Positions 24,058 through 33,100 of a stretch of DNA of 64,000 nucleotides are shown piece after piece. The position numbers were made by a program, and so were the translations under genes. Position 1 is the first letter of the stretch, and every line of letters begins with the position of its first letter. Under the pieces are notes generated by a model. The model ran no database searches. It worked only from the letters and a program-made list of their open reading frames with translations, and was not told the DNA's origin. Source of the stretch: Ovoidimarina sp039190895 (lineage in GTDB: Bacteria > Pseudomonadota > Alphaproteobacteria > Rhodobacterales > Rhodobacteraceae); NCBI GenBank assembly GCA_039190895.1, contig JBCCXY010000003.1, positions 21,726 through 85,725 of the forward strand. Reading direction: 5' to 3'.

Positions 24058-26667
24058 TCATACGCCGCCGATTGCCCGCCGGATCGTTTGGTCGTTCCGC
24101 CGGGAGGAGAGGATGAGGTTCTGCAATTCCTCAACCGGCATTGGCATGCAGAAGTGGTAGCCCTGCAGAACGTGGCAGCCGATCCGGGTCAGGACGTCGG
24201 CGTGTTCCGGGGTCTCGACCCCCTCGGCCACGACGGTCAGTTCCATCAGTTTCGCCATGCTGATGATCTGCTCCAGCACGCCGAGCGACACGGGGTCTTC
24301 GAGGATCGGCATGACGAGGCGCTGATCGATCTTCATCGCGTCGGGACGCAATTTCATCAGGCCGATGATGGAGGCGTGCCCCGATCCGAAATCGTCGACC
24401 TCAATATGGACGCCGAGTTCGCGCAGGTTGTCGAGGCCCATCAGAAAGGCGTCGGTCTGCTCTTCGACGAGGACCGACTCCAGAACCTCAAATGCGATCT
24501 CCGGGGCGTTGGATGGCAGATCCCGGATGAGTTCGTAGACGGCGCGATCCTGCACGCGAGCTGCCGTGACGTTTACGGAAAGCTTCGGGATATCAATACC
24601 CTGTTCCCGCAGCGCCATGATCTGTGCGATTGCTTTCCGAAGGATCTGATCGTCGATCTCTTCGACGATCGACAACTGTTCGGCGATGGGCAGGAAGCGG
24701 TTCGGGGTCACCAGTCCGAAGTCCTGAGATCGCCAGCGTGCCAAGGTTTCCACGCCGACGATCCGGCGGGTCCGCGCGTCGTATTGGGCCTGGAAGAATG
24801 GCTCGAACTCGTCGCGACCGACAGCCAGCCGAAGCTCGCGAGCGATGTCGCGGCGGGAGAGGACCTGATTGTGGAGTTCGGGCGTGTAGAGGTGCACGCG
24901 ATTGCGGCCGGCTTCCTTGGCTTCGTACAGCGCCGCATCGGCGGCAATGATGAGGTCATCCTTATGCAGTAGCCCGCCGGCGAGCCCGGCCACCCCGAAA
25001 CTCGCCCCGACACGGATGGTCTTGTCCTCAAAGGACTTGGGCGCCCGGATTCGCTTGAGGATGCGCTTTGCGACCGTCAGGCCATCGGCTTCAGTCGACC
25101 CGCGTCCTAAAAGCAGCAGGAACTCATCCCCGCCAACGCGAACGGCAAGGTCATCGGCCTTGGTTTCTTCCGACAGGATCTCGGCAACGCATTTCAGGAC
25201 GAAGTCTCCGGCTTCGTGGCCCATGGTGTCGTTTACGTACTTGAAATGATCGAGATCGATCCGAACCAAGGTGATGTCCGAGGCTTGCGCGGCCTCGCGG
25301 AGGCGAAGCTCTTCATCCAAGGCGCGACGGTTTGGAAGCCCGGTCAGGGGGTCGTGCAGCGCCTGATATTCTATCTCTTTTTTCGCCGCGATCAGCGCTT
25401 CGCGACTGTCGCGCGCCTCGGTTACGTCGCTGCTGATCGCGACAAAGCCGTAGGGATCGCCGGTGCCGGAGTAGAGGGGTGAAATGCTGAGCATCAGCCA
25501 GTAGGGCTCTCCGGTTGATCGGTAGTTCAGGATCTCGACCTTGACGGCCTGTCGCGCCGCCAGCGCGTGGCTCAGTTCCTGCACTGTCTTGGGATCGGTG
25601 TCCCGCCCCTGGAGGAATGCGCCAGGTTTCCGGCCTTTGACGTCCTCTAACCTATAGCCGGTTTGCTTTTCGAACGACGGGTTGACCCACGTTATGCACC
25701 CGTCGAGGTCACTGAGGACGACGGAGTCTTGGGCGAGTTCCGCTATGGCGGCCAATTCGCGCAGGTTGCGCTTTTGATCCTTGAGGCGTTCGGCCTGCTC
25801 CTGAAGCCGTTGATGCGGTTTCACAACGACTGTGCGCCCGAGAACGGCAAAGATCGTGAACGCGCCAAGCAGAACCGCGGCAATCGCGGTCACGCCGCGG
25901 CTGATGAGCCGGTTTCCGGCTGCCTGGACGGCCGAGATGTCGGGCGCGATGGCAAGGGTCATCTCGATGCGGCTGAGCGGCGCGAGTTCCATGTTTTCCG
26001 GGGCTGTGAGCGCCGCGGCATCGGTCAGCAGTACAGGGTCGCGAATGGTTTCGCTGCCGCTGAAGAACTCTTCAAGCGACAGAGAGTATCCGGCCAGCAA
26101 GGCGCCTTCGGGGAAGCCGTTCTGGATGATCGGTACGGCGACGGCGAAGTAGTTTGCCCCGTCTTGCTCTACAAGGAGAGCCGGCTTACGCTCAAACCGG
26201 CTTTCTTCAATCGTGTCGGTGATCAGGCGGTTCAGCGCATGCGTGTTGAAGTACTCTTCCTCCCATCCGCGCACTTCGAAGCGGGTCACCTCATCCCCGA
26301 GAGCGTCGTAAAAGATGACCCAAGACAGGTTTTCCGAGGTCGGCAGGGAGTCGAGCAGGTCGGGGAAATAATCGCTGTTTTCCGAGTGCCCAAGGGCGAT
26401 GCTGAGGACGTTTGGATCATTGGCGACGAAATCCATCAGCAGTCGTTCGCGACCCACCCATTCATCCAGACTTTGGGCAGCGTTCCGGGCCTGTTCCATC
26501 ACGGTCTGGTTCTGGTGTTCGATGAAGTAGGGCACGGCGACCAGACGCAGCGCGACGATCGAGCAGGCGATTGCCAGGATTAGAATGACGGTTAGAAGCA
26601 GCCAGAAGCGCAGTGCAACGGACGCGGCGGTCTTGGGCGAAGTCGGCGTGTCCGGTTCAGCCTGCAT
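24058..26667 (-). CDS. Membrane dCache/CHASE-like-PAS-GGDEF-EAL c-di-GMP enzyme
   Basis: This 869-residue sensor enzyme has TM1 at about 20-45, a periplasmic sensor of about 210 residues, and TM2 at about 256-278. A PAS domain follows (about 300-420; TWVNPSFEKQTGY), then GGDEF (RVGGDEFLLLLGR) and EAL. The inhibitory RxxD site is altered to KADD. In the EAL domain the name-giving motif reads ETLARW. The metal and catalytic residues (NVTAAR, EVLES, EVDDFGSGHAS, KID, AEGVET) remain, so phosphodiesterase activity is plausible. Its start overlaps the periplasmic binding-protein gene by 11 bases, suggesting a sensor pair. Confidence 0.87.
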   Translation of the reverse strand: MQAEPDTPTSPKTAASVALRFWLLLTVILILAIACSIVALRLVAVPYFIEHQNQTVMEQARNAAQSLDEWVGRERLLMDFVANDPNVLSIALGHSENSDYFPDLLDSLPTSENLSWVIFYDALGDEVTRFEVRGWEEEYFNTHALNRLITDTIEESRFERKPALLVEQDGANYFAVAVPIIQNGFPEGALLAGYSLSLEEFFSGSETIRDPVLLTDAAALTAPENMELAPLSRIEMTLAIAPDISAVQAAGNRLISRGVTAIAAVLLGAFTIFAVLGRTVVVKPHQRLQEQAERLKDQKRNLRELAAIAELAQDSVVLSDLDGCITWVNPSFEKQTGYRLEDVKGRKPGAFLQGRDTDPKTVQELSHALAARQAVKVEILNYRSTGEPYWLMLSISPLYSGTGDPYGFVAISSDVTEARDSREALIAAKKEIEYQALHDPLTGLPNRRALDEELRLREAAQASDITLVRIDLDHFKYVNDTMGHEAGDFVLKCVAEILSEETKADDLAVRVGGDEFLLLLGRGSTEADGLTVAKRILKRIRAPKSFEDKTIRVGASFGVAGLAGGLLHKDDLIIAADAALYEAKEAGRNRVHLYTPELHNQVLSRRDIARELRLAVGRDEFEPFFQAQYDARTRRIVGVETLARWRSQDFGLVTPNRFLPIAEQLSIVEEIDDQILRKAIAQIMALREQGIDIPKLSVNVTAARVQDRAVYELIRDLPSNAPEIAFEVLESVLVEEQTDAFLMGLDNLRELGVHIEVDDFGSGHASIIGLMKLRPDAMKIDQRLVMPILEDPVSLGVLEQIISMAKLMELTVVAEGVETPEHADVLTRIGCHVLQGYHFCMPMPVEELQNLILSSRRNDQTIRRAIGGV

Positions 26668-27862
26668 CCTTCAACAGCCCGTCTTCGCGGAATCGCGCCA
26701 TGCAGAGATCATCCAGACCCAGTGCTTCGCGGGCATCCGCGTCGGATGAGGCCCACGGTCGGAAGGGTGGGTCGTAGGTCTTCAGGATGCCATCGACCGG
26801 GGTTTGCAGGTTTTCGAGGGCGGCCTTGAGGGCGGCGCGCCGCTGTTGAATTGTGCCGCCAGGCCACGCGTCGGTCCGGGCCGCCTGGTCCGCGGCGGCG
26901 ATGAGGATACGGGTGATGTCGTAGCCATGGACGAACCCGGTCACCGCGCCGATATCCGCGAGGCTTGTCGCCTCGGGCTTTGCGGTTTGCAGGGCGCGCG
27001 TCAGGACACCGGAGCTTTCCGCTTCGATGCGCAAGGCACACGTTTGGAGCACCTGGATATCCAGCCGTTGCCGCATTTCGCGGTCGATTTCATCAGTGAA
27101 GTTGCCGCCCATTATGCCCCAGTCGCTAAAGATGCGGAGACTTGGGGCTTGTTCGAACAGGGCGCGAAAGACGGTCGCGCCGTTTACTGCGTTCGCCATG
27201 ATCACGGCGCAGTCTGCCCCGGAGGAGGCGACATTGCTTGCAAGTGTTCCGGCCACGGCGCGACCGACCGAGAATGGGAAGTATTCCACAACAACGGGAC
27301 GCATATTCCGCGCCGCGAGTGCTGCGGTCAGGGACACCTCCCCTGCCCGCCCCCACCCGGTGTCAAGAAGGATAAGGGCGAGCGAGGTGCAACCCTGTCG
27401 GTCCATGGCCTCGCGGACGAAGAACTCCCCTGATTTGGAGTCATCTACCGACACCCGAAAGAACCAGTTCTCGTCCCCTTGCGTGCGGGTGATTGGCGCA
27501 CTCGCCGACCATGGCAGGAGGGTCAGAATGCCGGAGTCATTTATGAACTCGCGATAGGTGAGGTAAGGCGGGGAATGGAGGCCGCCGATCATGGCCAGCG
27601 CGCGGTCGCTGTCCAGATATTCCTCCATGGTGCGATGGGATCTTTTGGCGTTGCCGCGGTGATCCTTGGGCACAAGCTCCACCGGCATGCCGCCTAGCTG
27701 GTGGTCGACCTCGTTGAGGGCGGTGCGGACCCCGAGCTCAATCGCTTCGGCTGCCGCGAAGCTGACGGAGTAGTCGGCGTCGATATAGAGCTCTAGCGTG
27801 TCTGTGGCGGCTGCTGTGGTCAGCCCGAGCGCTGTGAAGAGGCTGGCAAGGCTTATGCGCAT
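26657..27862 (-). CDS. Orphan periplasmic binding protein of the LivK (Peripla_BP_6) class
   Basis: This 401-residue exported protein has a signal peptide ending near AAAT. Its two-lobed branched-chain-amino-acid-binding fold includes LYIDADYSVSFAAAEAIELGVRTALNEV and MIGGLHSPPYLTYREF. There are no ABC permease or ATPase genes nearby. It overlaps the start of the dCache-PAS-GGDEF-EAL gene by 11 bases. It therefore probably binds a small solute and presents it to the periplasmic sensor of that enzyme rather than feeding a transporter. Confidence 0.8.
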   Translation of the reverse strand: MRISLASLFTALGLTTAAATDTLELYIDADYSVSFAAAEAIELGVRTALNEVDHQLGGMPVELVPKDHRGNAKRSHRTMEEYLDSDRALAMIGGLHSPPYLTYREFINDSGILTLLPWSASAPITRTQGDENWFFRVSVDDSKSGEFFVREAMDRQGCTSLALILLDTGWGRAGEVSLTAALAARNMRPVVVEYFPFSVGRAVAGTLASNVASSGADCAVIMANAVNGATVFRALFEQAPSLRIFSDWGIMGGNFTDEIDREMRQRLDIQVLQTCALRIEAESSGVLTRALQTAKPEATSLADIGAVTGFVHGYDITRILIAAADQAARTDAWPGGTIQQRRAALKAALENLQTPVDGILKTYDPPFRPWASSDADAREALGLDDLCMARFREDGLLKDAG

Positions 27863-27984
27863 GGTTTGTCACACCTTTTGGTCGCGTTGGGCGAGATGTG
27901 GCACTGGTCGAGTTAACAAATGGGCCTGCGCTTGAGGCGTCTAGCGCTGAATCTTGTTAGACTTGCGTGGATTGACGCTGGCGA

Positions 27985-28638
27985 TCACGCACCGGGCGTT
28001 TGGGGACACCGGAATTCGGCCGACAGGCCACCCGCCTCGTTGGTGTAGGCGCGGCAGGTCCCGTTGTAGAGTTCCGCGATCCGCGCGACGGTGGCGAGGC
28101 CCATGCCGCTGCCCTCGCAGACATCGCGCGAGGCGAGATGGCTTAGGGGCTCGAACACCGTCTCGTGGTGTTTCGCGTCCACCCCCGGACCCTGGTCGGC
28201 GACGGTGATCACGACATCACGGTCGACGGCAGCAATGGTGACCCGCGTGGGCTTGTCCCGCGCCGCCCCGTGGGTGACAGCGTTGTCCATGAAGGCGTGG
28301 AGGACGGCGGCGAGATGTGATGCCTCCATCGGGACGGTGTCGACGGAGATGTTCATGTCGAAGAACGGGATGAAGTCGTGCGGGAGCGCGTCGTGCGGCG
28401 CAGAGGCCGGGTTGGCCTCGGAGCGGACGAGTTTCGTGTAGTCGGCAAGATCGCGGACGATGTAGTCGAGGCGGTTCGCCTGCGTCGTCATCATGTCGAG
28501 CACCTCCCCCAGGCCCGGGGGAATACTGCCAATGGCATCGACCACCTCGTCCCGCGCCCAGTCGGGCAGCGTCTTGAGGCCCCGAAGCGGGGCCCGCAGG
28601 TCGTGGCAGACCAAGGATATGAACTGTTCCGGAGACAT
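27985..28638 (-). CDS. Minimal histidine kinase without sensor domain
   Basis: This is a 217-residue kinase core. It has a phosphoacceptor box SLVCHDLRAPLRGL, N-box HAFMDNAVTHG, G1 VADQGPGV and G2 GSGMGLATV, and no membrane segment or sensor domain. ATG 28638 was preferred; the frame extends to 28746 but adds only a non-homologous stretch. It is divergent from a receiver gene at 28835. It probably takes its signal from a partner protein such as the nearby bacteriophytochrome system. Confidence 0.8.
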   Translation of the reverse strand: MSPEQFISLVCHDLRAPLRGLKTLPDWARDEVVDAIGSIPPGLGEVLDMMTTQANRLDYIVRDLADYTKLVRSEANPASAPHDALPHDFIPFFDMNISVDTVPMEASHLAAVLHAFMDNAVTHGAARDKPTRVTIAAVDRDVVITVADQGPGVDAKHHETVFEPLSHLASRDVCEGSGMGLATVARIAELYNGTCRAYTNEAGGLSAEFRCPQTPGA

Positions 28639-28834
28639 GATTGGGCAAATGAACGGTTGGAGTGTTAAGGACACCCTAACTCCGGGCCGGACATTTTGAC
28701 GCCGCACTGCGGACATTCCTTCGAAAAGTTTAAGGACGGATCGCACATTTGCGCTCGAATTTTTTCGAGATTGCTTACGGGTTGTTTACGGCGCCTTCGC
28801 TAGGTCTCCCGGGTGGGGCAGTAAGAGGGATGCC

Positions 28835-29533
28835 ATGGCGCTTGAGGACGTAACTATTGCCGGACACGACATGCACAGAGCCCCACCCGAAGAATTGACG
28901 GTTCTGGTGTTGGACGATGACATGCTGGACCTGAAGCGCATCGAACGCCTGTTGAAGCGCGCGGATTTTGCGGCGAACGTAGTCACGTGTCAGGACTTTG
29001 ATCAGTTGAACACGGCGTTGGACGAGCATGAGTTTGACGTTGCCTTGATCGACAATCGGCTGGGCGCGCATCGGGGCGCGGACGCGCTGCGGGTGATCTC
29101 GTCCCACGAGCGGGCGGGGCCGATCCCGGCGATCATGGTGGCGGGTGACACAGCGCCCCAGGACATCGTGGATTCGATGAAATGCGGCATGCGGGATTAC
29201 CTCGGAAAGAGCAATTTGACGACCGAAATGCTGGCCGCATCGATCCGGACCGCGCTGGACGAGCCGCGTTTTGGCGACGCCGACCTGACCGAGGATCAGG
29301 TGAGCCAGCTTTCGCAAAAGGTCCTTGCCGGGGTCACGAAGACCTGCAGCGAGGAGCTGGGGCCGGTGGCCAGCCGGATCTTCCGGCGCCTGAACTTTAT
29401 CCGGGATTGCAACGCCATGCGCGTTCTGCCGTCACCCGAGGTGATCAACGCGATCGAGGGCGACGTGCTGATCCTGCGACGGTTTCTTGATGATCTTGAA
29501 GCTCACGAACAGAGCTTTGTCCGGCCGCACTGA
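28835..29533 (+). CDS. Response regulator with C-terminal pseudo-DHp-like domain (copy 1)
   Basis: This 232-residue protein has a receiver domain (about 20-140; acidic pocket LDDD, phosphoacceptor Asp in ALIDNRLG, Lys in LGKSN). A helical domain of about 80 residues follows. The segment CSEELGPVASRIFRRL lines up with the kinase H-box ISHDLKSPTNTIG of the neighbouring kinase, with the histidine replaced by Glu. The ILRRFLDDLEA segment resembles DHp helix 2. It is a paralogue of the next gene. The domain may bind a kinase or dimerise without phosphotransfer. Confidence 0.78.
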   Translation: MALEDVTIAGHDMHRAPPEELTVLVLDDDMLDLKRIERLLKRADFAANVVTCQDFDQLNTALDEHEFDVALIDNRLGAHRGADALRVISSHERAGPIPAIMVAGDTAPQDIVDSMKCGMRDYLGKSNLTTEMLAASIRTALDEPRFGDADLTEDQVSQLSQKVLAGVTKTCSEELGPVASRIFRRLNFIRDCNAMRVLPSPEVINAIEGDVLILRRFLDDLEAHEQSFVRPH

Positions 29534-29588
29534 CGGCGCCACGGCGGACCTCCCCTCGGAAGCCGCCACCCCTTCGGAGGATGCATAA

Positions 29589-30275
29589 ATGTCCAAGATA
29601 CGTGCCCTGATGATTGAGGATAACGCCTTCGACCGTCGTCGGTTGAAGCGCATTGCGGCAGACACGGATCTGGATTTCGTGTTTGTCGAAAGCCGGACAA
29701 TTGAAGAGTTCAAGGACCGTCTCGATACGGAGCGGTTTGACGTGATCTATGTCGATCTGAACCTCGCTGGGGAAGATGGCATGACGCTTCTGCCTATGGT
29801 GCGCAAGCATCCGAAGAACGCGATGGTGCCGATGATCATGGTCGCCGGGAATGAGCAGGCGGAAGCAGCGCTGCGGGCGCTGAGGGCCGGGTTTGCGGAT
29901 TACATCGAGAAGAACGCGCTGTCTCCGGCGGCGCTGTCGCGGGCGACGATCAACGCGCTGCAGAAGGCGAAGCTCGTGAGTGCTGCGAATGTGGCTGAGA
30001 GCGAGACGAAGTCGGTCGAAGATGTTCTGAACTCCTTCGCGCAGGCCTGTAGCAACGAGATGCGGCCCATGCTCGCGCGCATGTTCCGGCAAGTGCGGCA
30101 AATGCGGCTGGAGGTTGAGTCGAACGGCGTAGACGCCTCGGCGCTTCTGGAGATTGAGCAGACCTGCACGCGCATGGGTGAGTTTTTTCAGGACCTGGGC
30201 GGTCTGGCGACAGAAGGGCTTTTGACTAGCATTGCAGAGAGCGACGCCCCTGTGGCTGCCAACTCCAAAGTCTGA
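29589..30275 (+). CDS. Response regulator with C-terminal pseudo-DHp-like domain (copy 2)
   Basis: This 228-residue paralogue of the preceding gene has a receiver with IEDN acidic pocket, phosphoacceptor Asp in VIYVDLNL and Lys in IEKNA. A helical C-terminal domain follows, in which CSNEMRPMLARMFRQV corresponds to a DHp H-box with Asn in place of His. The later stretch TRMGEFFQDLGGL resembles DHp helix 2. It has no DNA-binding or enzyme domain. The next kinase gene follows closely, suggesting one operon of two receivers, a kinase and a third receiver. Confidence 0.78.
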   Translation: MSKIRALMIEDNAFDRRRLKRIAADTDLDFVFVESRTIEEFKDRLDTERFDVIYVDLNLAGEDGMTLLPMVRKHPKNAMVPMIMVAGNEQAEAALRALRAGFADYIEKNALSPAALSRATINALQKAKLVSAANVAESETKSVEDVLNSFAQACSNEMRPMLARMFRQVRQMRLEVESNGVDASALLEIEQTCTRMGEFFQDLGGLATEGLLTSIAESDAPVAANSKV

Positions 30276-30375
30276 CGCAGCCGGGCGATTGAACAACTTT
30301 GACGCGATTGGGCTTACGGAGCCGAGACCTCCTGCGATATACGGCGGGCCTGATGATCAGGGACAGTGGCCTCGC

Positions 30376-31815
30376 ATGCTCAAGTCGGCGGACGGCAGTT
30401 TAAGGTTTTGGGGCTTCGGCCTGGGGCGGCGCCTTGTCACCTGGATGATCCTGGTGTCTGCGTTGCTGTCCGTGCTGGCTGCGGCCGCGCAGCTTTGGGT
30501 ATCGTACAAGCGGGATCTCGGGTCCGTTCTGTCCGAGTTCACGATTGTCGAAGAGAGTTTTCTGTCCTCACTTGAGAACGCCCTGTGGGAGTTCAATCTG
30601 CCGCAGATCGAGGTGCTGCTGGATGGGGTTCTTGCACAGATCGACGTTGTGGGCCTGACGCTGGTGTCTGAAACCGGTGAGACGTGGGAGCGCGGCGCTG
30701 ACATGGACGGCCCGCAGATCACGCGCAGTTTTGCGCTGACCTCGGACAGGGGGTCGGTCGTCGAGCTTGGGGTGTTGACGGTGACACTGTCGCTCGAACG
30801 GATCCGCAGCCGCTTGCTTGAGCAGTTCTGGACCCTGCTTGCCTCAAACTTTCTCAAGACGATGGGGGCGTCTTTCGCGATGCTCCTGATCTTTGAAGCC
30901 ATGGTGGGGCGGCATCTGCGGCGCATTGCCGGGCAGGCGCGCGAGGGCGTGCTGGAGACCGGGGATCGGCTGCGCCTGGATCGGCCGGATCAGCAGGATG
31001 AAATCGGGATGGTCGCCCTCGCGCTGAACGAGGCAGGGCACCGGGTGCAGGTGGCGCTGGATGCGGAGAGCCGGCGGGCGCGGCAATTGGAAGTGGCGAA
31101 TGCCCAGCTTCGGCAGGCCAATCAGGAGCAGGCGGAATTCACTTATGCCATTTCGCACGACCTGAAATCGCCGACGAATACGATTGGCATGCTCATTGAC
31201 GAGTTATCCAATCTGGACGCAAGCGACGATTACCAGCGCGAAATTCTCGCGGATATGGCACGGACGAATGACCGGATGCGCGGTCTGGTCGATGACGTTC
31301 TGGATTATTCGCAAACGGTCGAGACGAAAGAGCTGAATGATCTGGTGGATCTTAAGGCATTGGTCGGGGGCGTGATTGACGATCTGGCCGCCGACATTGC
31401 CAGTGCGGAGGCCGAGGTCTCGGTCGGGCGCTTGCCCAGCCTGCGCGGCAATCGGGCGCAACTTCGCTCTCTTTTTCAGAACCTTATCTCTAACGCCATC
31501 AAGTTTCGCCACCCGCAGCGCAGCCCAAAGGTCCGTGTGTACAGCCCCGAGGGGCGCGACGATCTGGTCGTTGTGGCGGATAATGGAATTGGTATTCCGG
31601 AGGAGTTTCGGGAAAAGGTCTTTGGCCTGTTTCAGAAACTGCATGTGCGGCGTGAGTTTCCGGGCACTGGTCTTGGCTTGACAGTGTGCCGCCGGATCAT
31701 GTCCAACCATGCGGGCAAAATCAGGATCGGGTCGAACGGGGGGATCGGCACGGTTATTGAGCTGGACTTCAGCAGAGGTAACGAGCGTGATCAAATTGGC
31801 GATGCTCATCGATGA
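30376..31815 (+). CDS. Membrane sensor histidine kinase
   Basis: This kinase of about 479 residues has TM1 (RRLVTWMILVSALLSVLAAAA), a periplasmic region of about 110 residues, TM2, a HAMP-like linker and a coiled coil. The DHp (FTYAISHDLKSPTNTI) and HATPase_c (NLISNAIKF, VVADNGIGI, GTGLGL) domains follow. ATG 30376 was chosen; the frame is open to ATG 30232, but that would overlap the upstream receiver gene by 44 bases. It overlaps the following single-domain receiver by 29 bases, so the two form a pair. The kinase domain belongs to the phytochrome-like group. Confidence 0.85.
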   Translation: MLKSADGSLRFWGFGLGRRLVTWMILVSALLSVLAAAAQLWVSYKRDLGSVLSEFTIVEESFLSSLENALWEFNLPQIEVLLDGVLAQIDVVGLTLVSETGETWERGADMDGPQITRSFALTSDRGSVVELGVLTVTLSLERIRSRLLEQFWTLLASNFLKTMGASFAMLLIFEAMVGRHLRRIAGQAREGVLETGDRLRLDRPDQQDEIGMVALALNEAGHRVQVALDAESRRARQLEVANAQLRQANQEQAEFTYAISHDLKSPTNTIGMLIDELSNLDASDDYQREILADMARTNDRMRGLVDDVLDYSQTVETKELNDLVDLKALVGGVIDDLAADIASAEAEVSVGRLPSLRGNRAQLRSLFQNLISNAIKFRHPQRSPKVRVYSPEGRDDLVVVADNGIGIPEEFREKVFGLFQKLHVRREFPGTGLGLTVCRRIMSNHAGKIRIGSNGGIGTVIELDFSRGNERDQIGDAHR

Positions 31816-32176
31816 TGAGGAAGTAGACCAGCGCCTGTACAAGCGGGTGATGGATCGCTCCGATTTGATCGAAGATGTTCTGGTCTTTACTTACGCGGAT
31901 GACGCGCTTGCCCATCTGAAGGCCAACCCGGACCTTCAGGTGGATGTGGTTTTTCTGGACATCAACATGCCGCGGATGAATGGGTTCGAGTTTCTTGAGG
32001 CCGCGACGGCGGAATTGGGGGAAGGCTTTGCCAAGGTGGTTGTAGCGATGCTGACAACCTCTCTTTCACCCACGGATCAGGCGCGGGCAAATGAGTTTGA
32101 CGTGGTGAAGGCCTATATCCACAAGCCGCTCACAAAGGATCATGTGGCCGAGGTCGATGCGCTGGTGGAGCGCTGA
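31787..32176 (+). CDS. Single-domain response regulator, Rcp1/CheY-like
   Basis: This 129-residue stand-alone receiver has acidic pocket LIDDEE, phosphoacceptor Asp in VVFLDINMP, Thr in MLTTS and Lys in YIHKPL. Such receivers (Rcp1 type) are usual partners of phytochrome-like kinases. The start is GTG 31787 with AGAGG eight bases upstream, inside the end of the kinase gene; the open frame to 31709 is kinase antisense-frame noise. It has no output domain, so it would act by protein contact or in a phosphorelay. Confidence 0.85.
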   Translation: MIKLAMLIDDEEVDQRLYKRVMDRSDLIEDVLVFTYADDALAHLKANPDLQVDVVFLDINMPRMNGFEFLEAATAELGEGFAKVVVAMLTTSLSPTDQARANEFDVVKAYIHKPLTKDHVAEVDALVER

Positions 32177-32179
32177 CAC

Positions 32180-32929
32180 CTAGGGCGTGCTGTTCAGAAG
32201 GTCGTCGAGGCGGCCCTGATCCCGAAGCATGGCAATGGCGGCGTTGAAGTCGTCGAGGTACGCGTCCGCCCCCCTGACCCGGGACAGGCCGAACTGCGAC
32301 GCGTGGACGGCGATGGGCCGCTCTACAAACGCAAACAGATCCCGCGTCCCCGAGATGTGAGTATGGTGGCGACCGACTGCGGCATCCGTGGCGATAAGGT
32401 CGACACGTTCGTGCTGAAGCATGAGGAAAAGCGCGGAAATATCGACCGCGCGAAGAATTTCGCCGTTCGCTGCGAAGGCGGCCTCCATCGCGGAGTCGTG
32501 GAAGCTGCCGTTGATCATGCCAAGCGTGAGGCCATCGAACTCCGCGTAGTCCCCGGACCACTCCAGGCCGTCGGGAAATCGGCTCCGGTTGTACCAGAAG
32601 ACTGAGGCTTCCTGAAATGTGTCTTCCGTGAAGACCATATAGCCCTCGCGTTCCGAGTTCTGGAACAAGGGAAGGATGCCGTCAAAGCGCCCGTTCGCCG
32701 TTTCGCGTTGGCAGCGCCGCCACGGGAGTAGCGTGACTGTCGCGGTGACACCGTCGAGCTGTGCGATCACCTCTTCCAACAGGGTGATCTTCAGCCCACT
32801 GGCCGATCCGGCGTCGTCCAGAGCATATGGCGGATACGTGTCGTAGCAGAACGCCAGCACCACGTCATCGGCCATGGAGATCTGCGCGCCAGCAATAAGC
32901 ACGGCGCTTGCAAGAATAGTGTGGCGCAT
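32180..32929 (-). CDS. Orphan family-3 periplasmic solute-binding protein
   Basis: This 249-residue exported protein has a signal peptide ending near SMA-DD. It has a family-3 binding-protein fold (YDTYPPYALDDAGSASGLKITLLEEV, RFDGILPLFQNSERE). ATG 32929 was chosen because GAGGG lies upstream; the open frame reaches 33034 without a signal-like start. No transporter genes accompany it. It lies between the kinase/receiver operon and the bacteriophytochrome gene and could be a periplasmic sensor or scavenging protein. Confidence 0.75.
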   Translation of the reverse strand: MRHTILASAVLIAGAQISMADDVVLAFCYDTYPPYALDDAGSASGLKITLLEEVIAQLDGVTATVTLLPWRRCQRETANGRFDGILPLFQNSEREGYMVFTEDTFQEASVFWYNRSRFPDGLEWSGDYAEFDGLTLGMINGSFHDSAMEAAFAANGEILRAVDISALFLMLQHERVDLIATDAAVGRHHTHISGTRDLFAFVERPIAVHASQFGLSRVRGADAYLDDFNAAIAMLRDQGRLDDLLNSTP

Positions 32930-33100
32930 GTTGCCCTCGCTTTGCCCCAAGCGCATCACACCCGACCGCAGCTTCAATTTCATTAATCCGAGGCATCGAC
33001 CGACACTCACCGAGCCAAAGGGTCTGTTTACCATTCACCTGATAACGTCCGGCCCAATTCCCGCCCTCCGACGACCACAAGTCCGCAAGCACAGGTTAAG

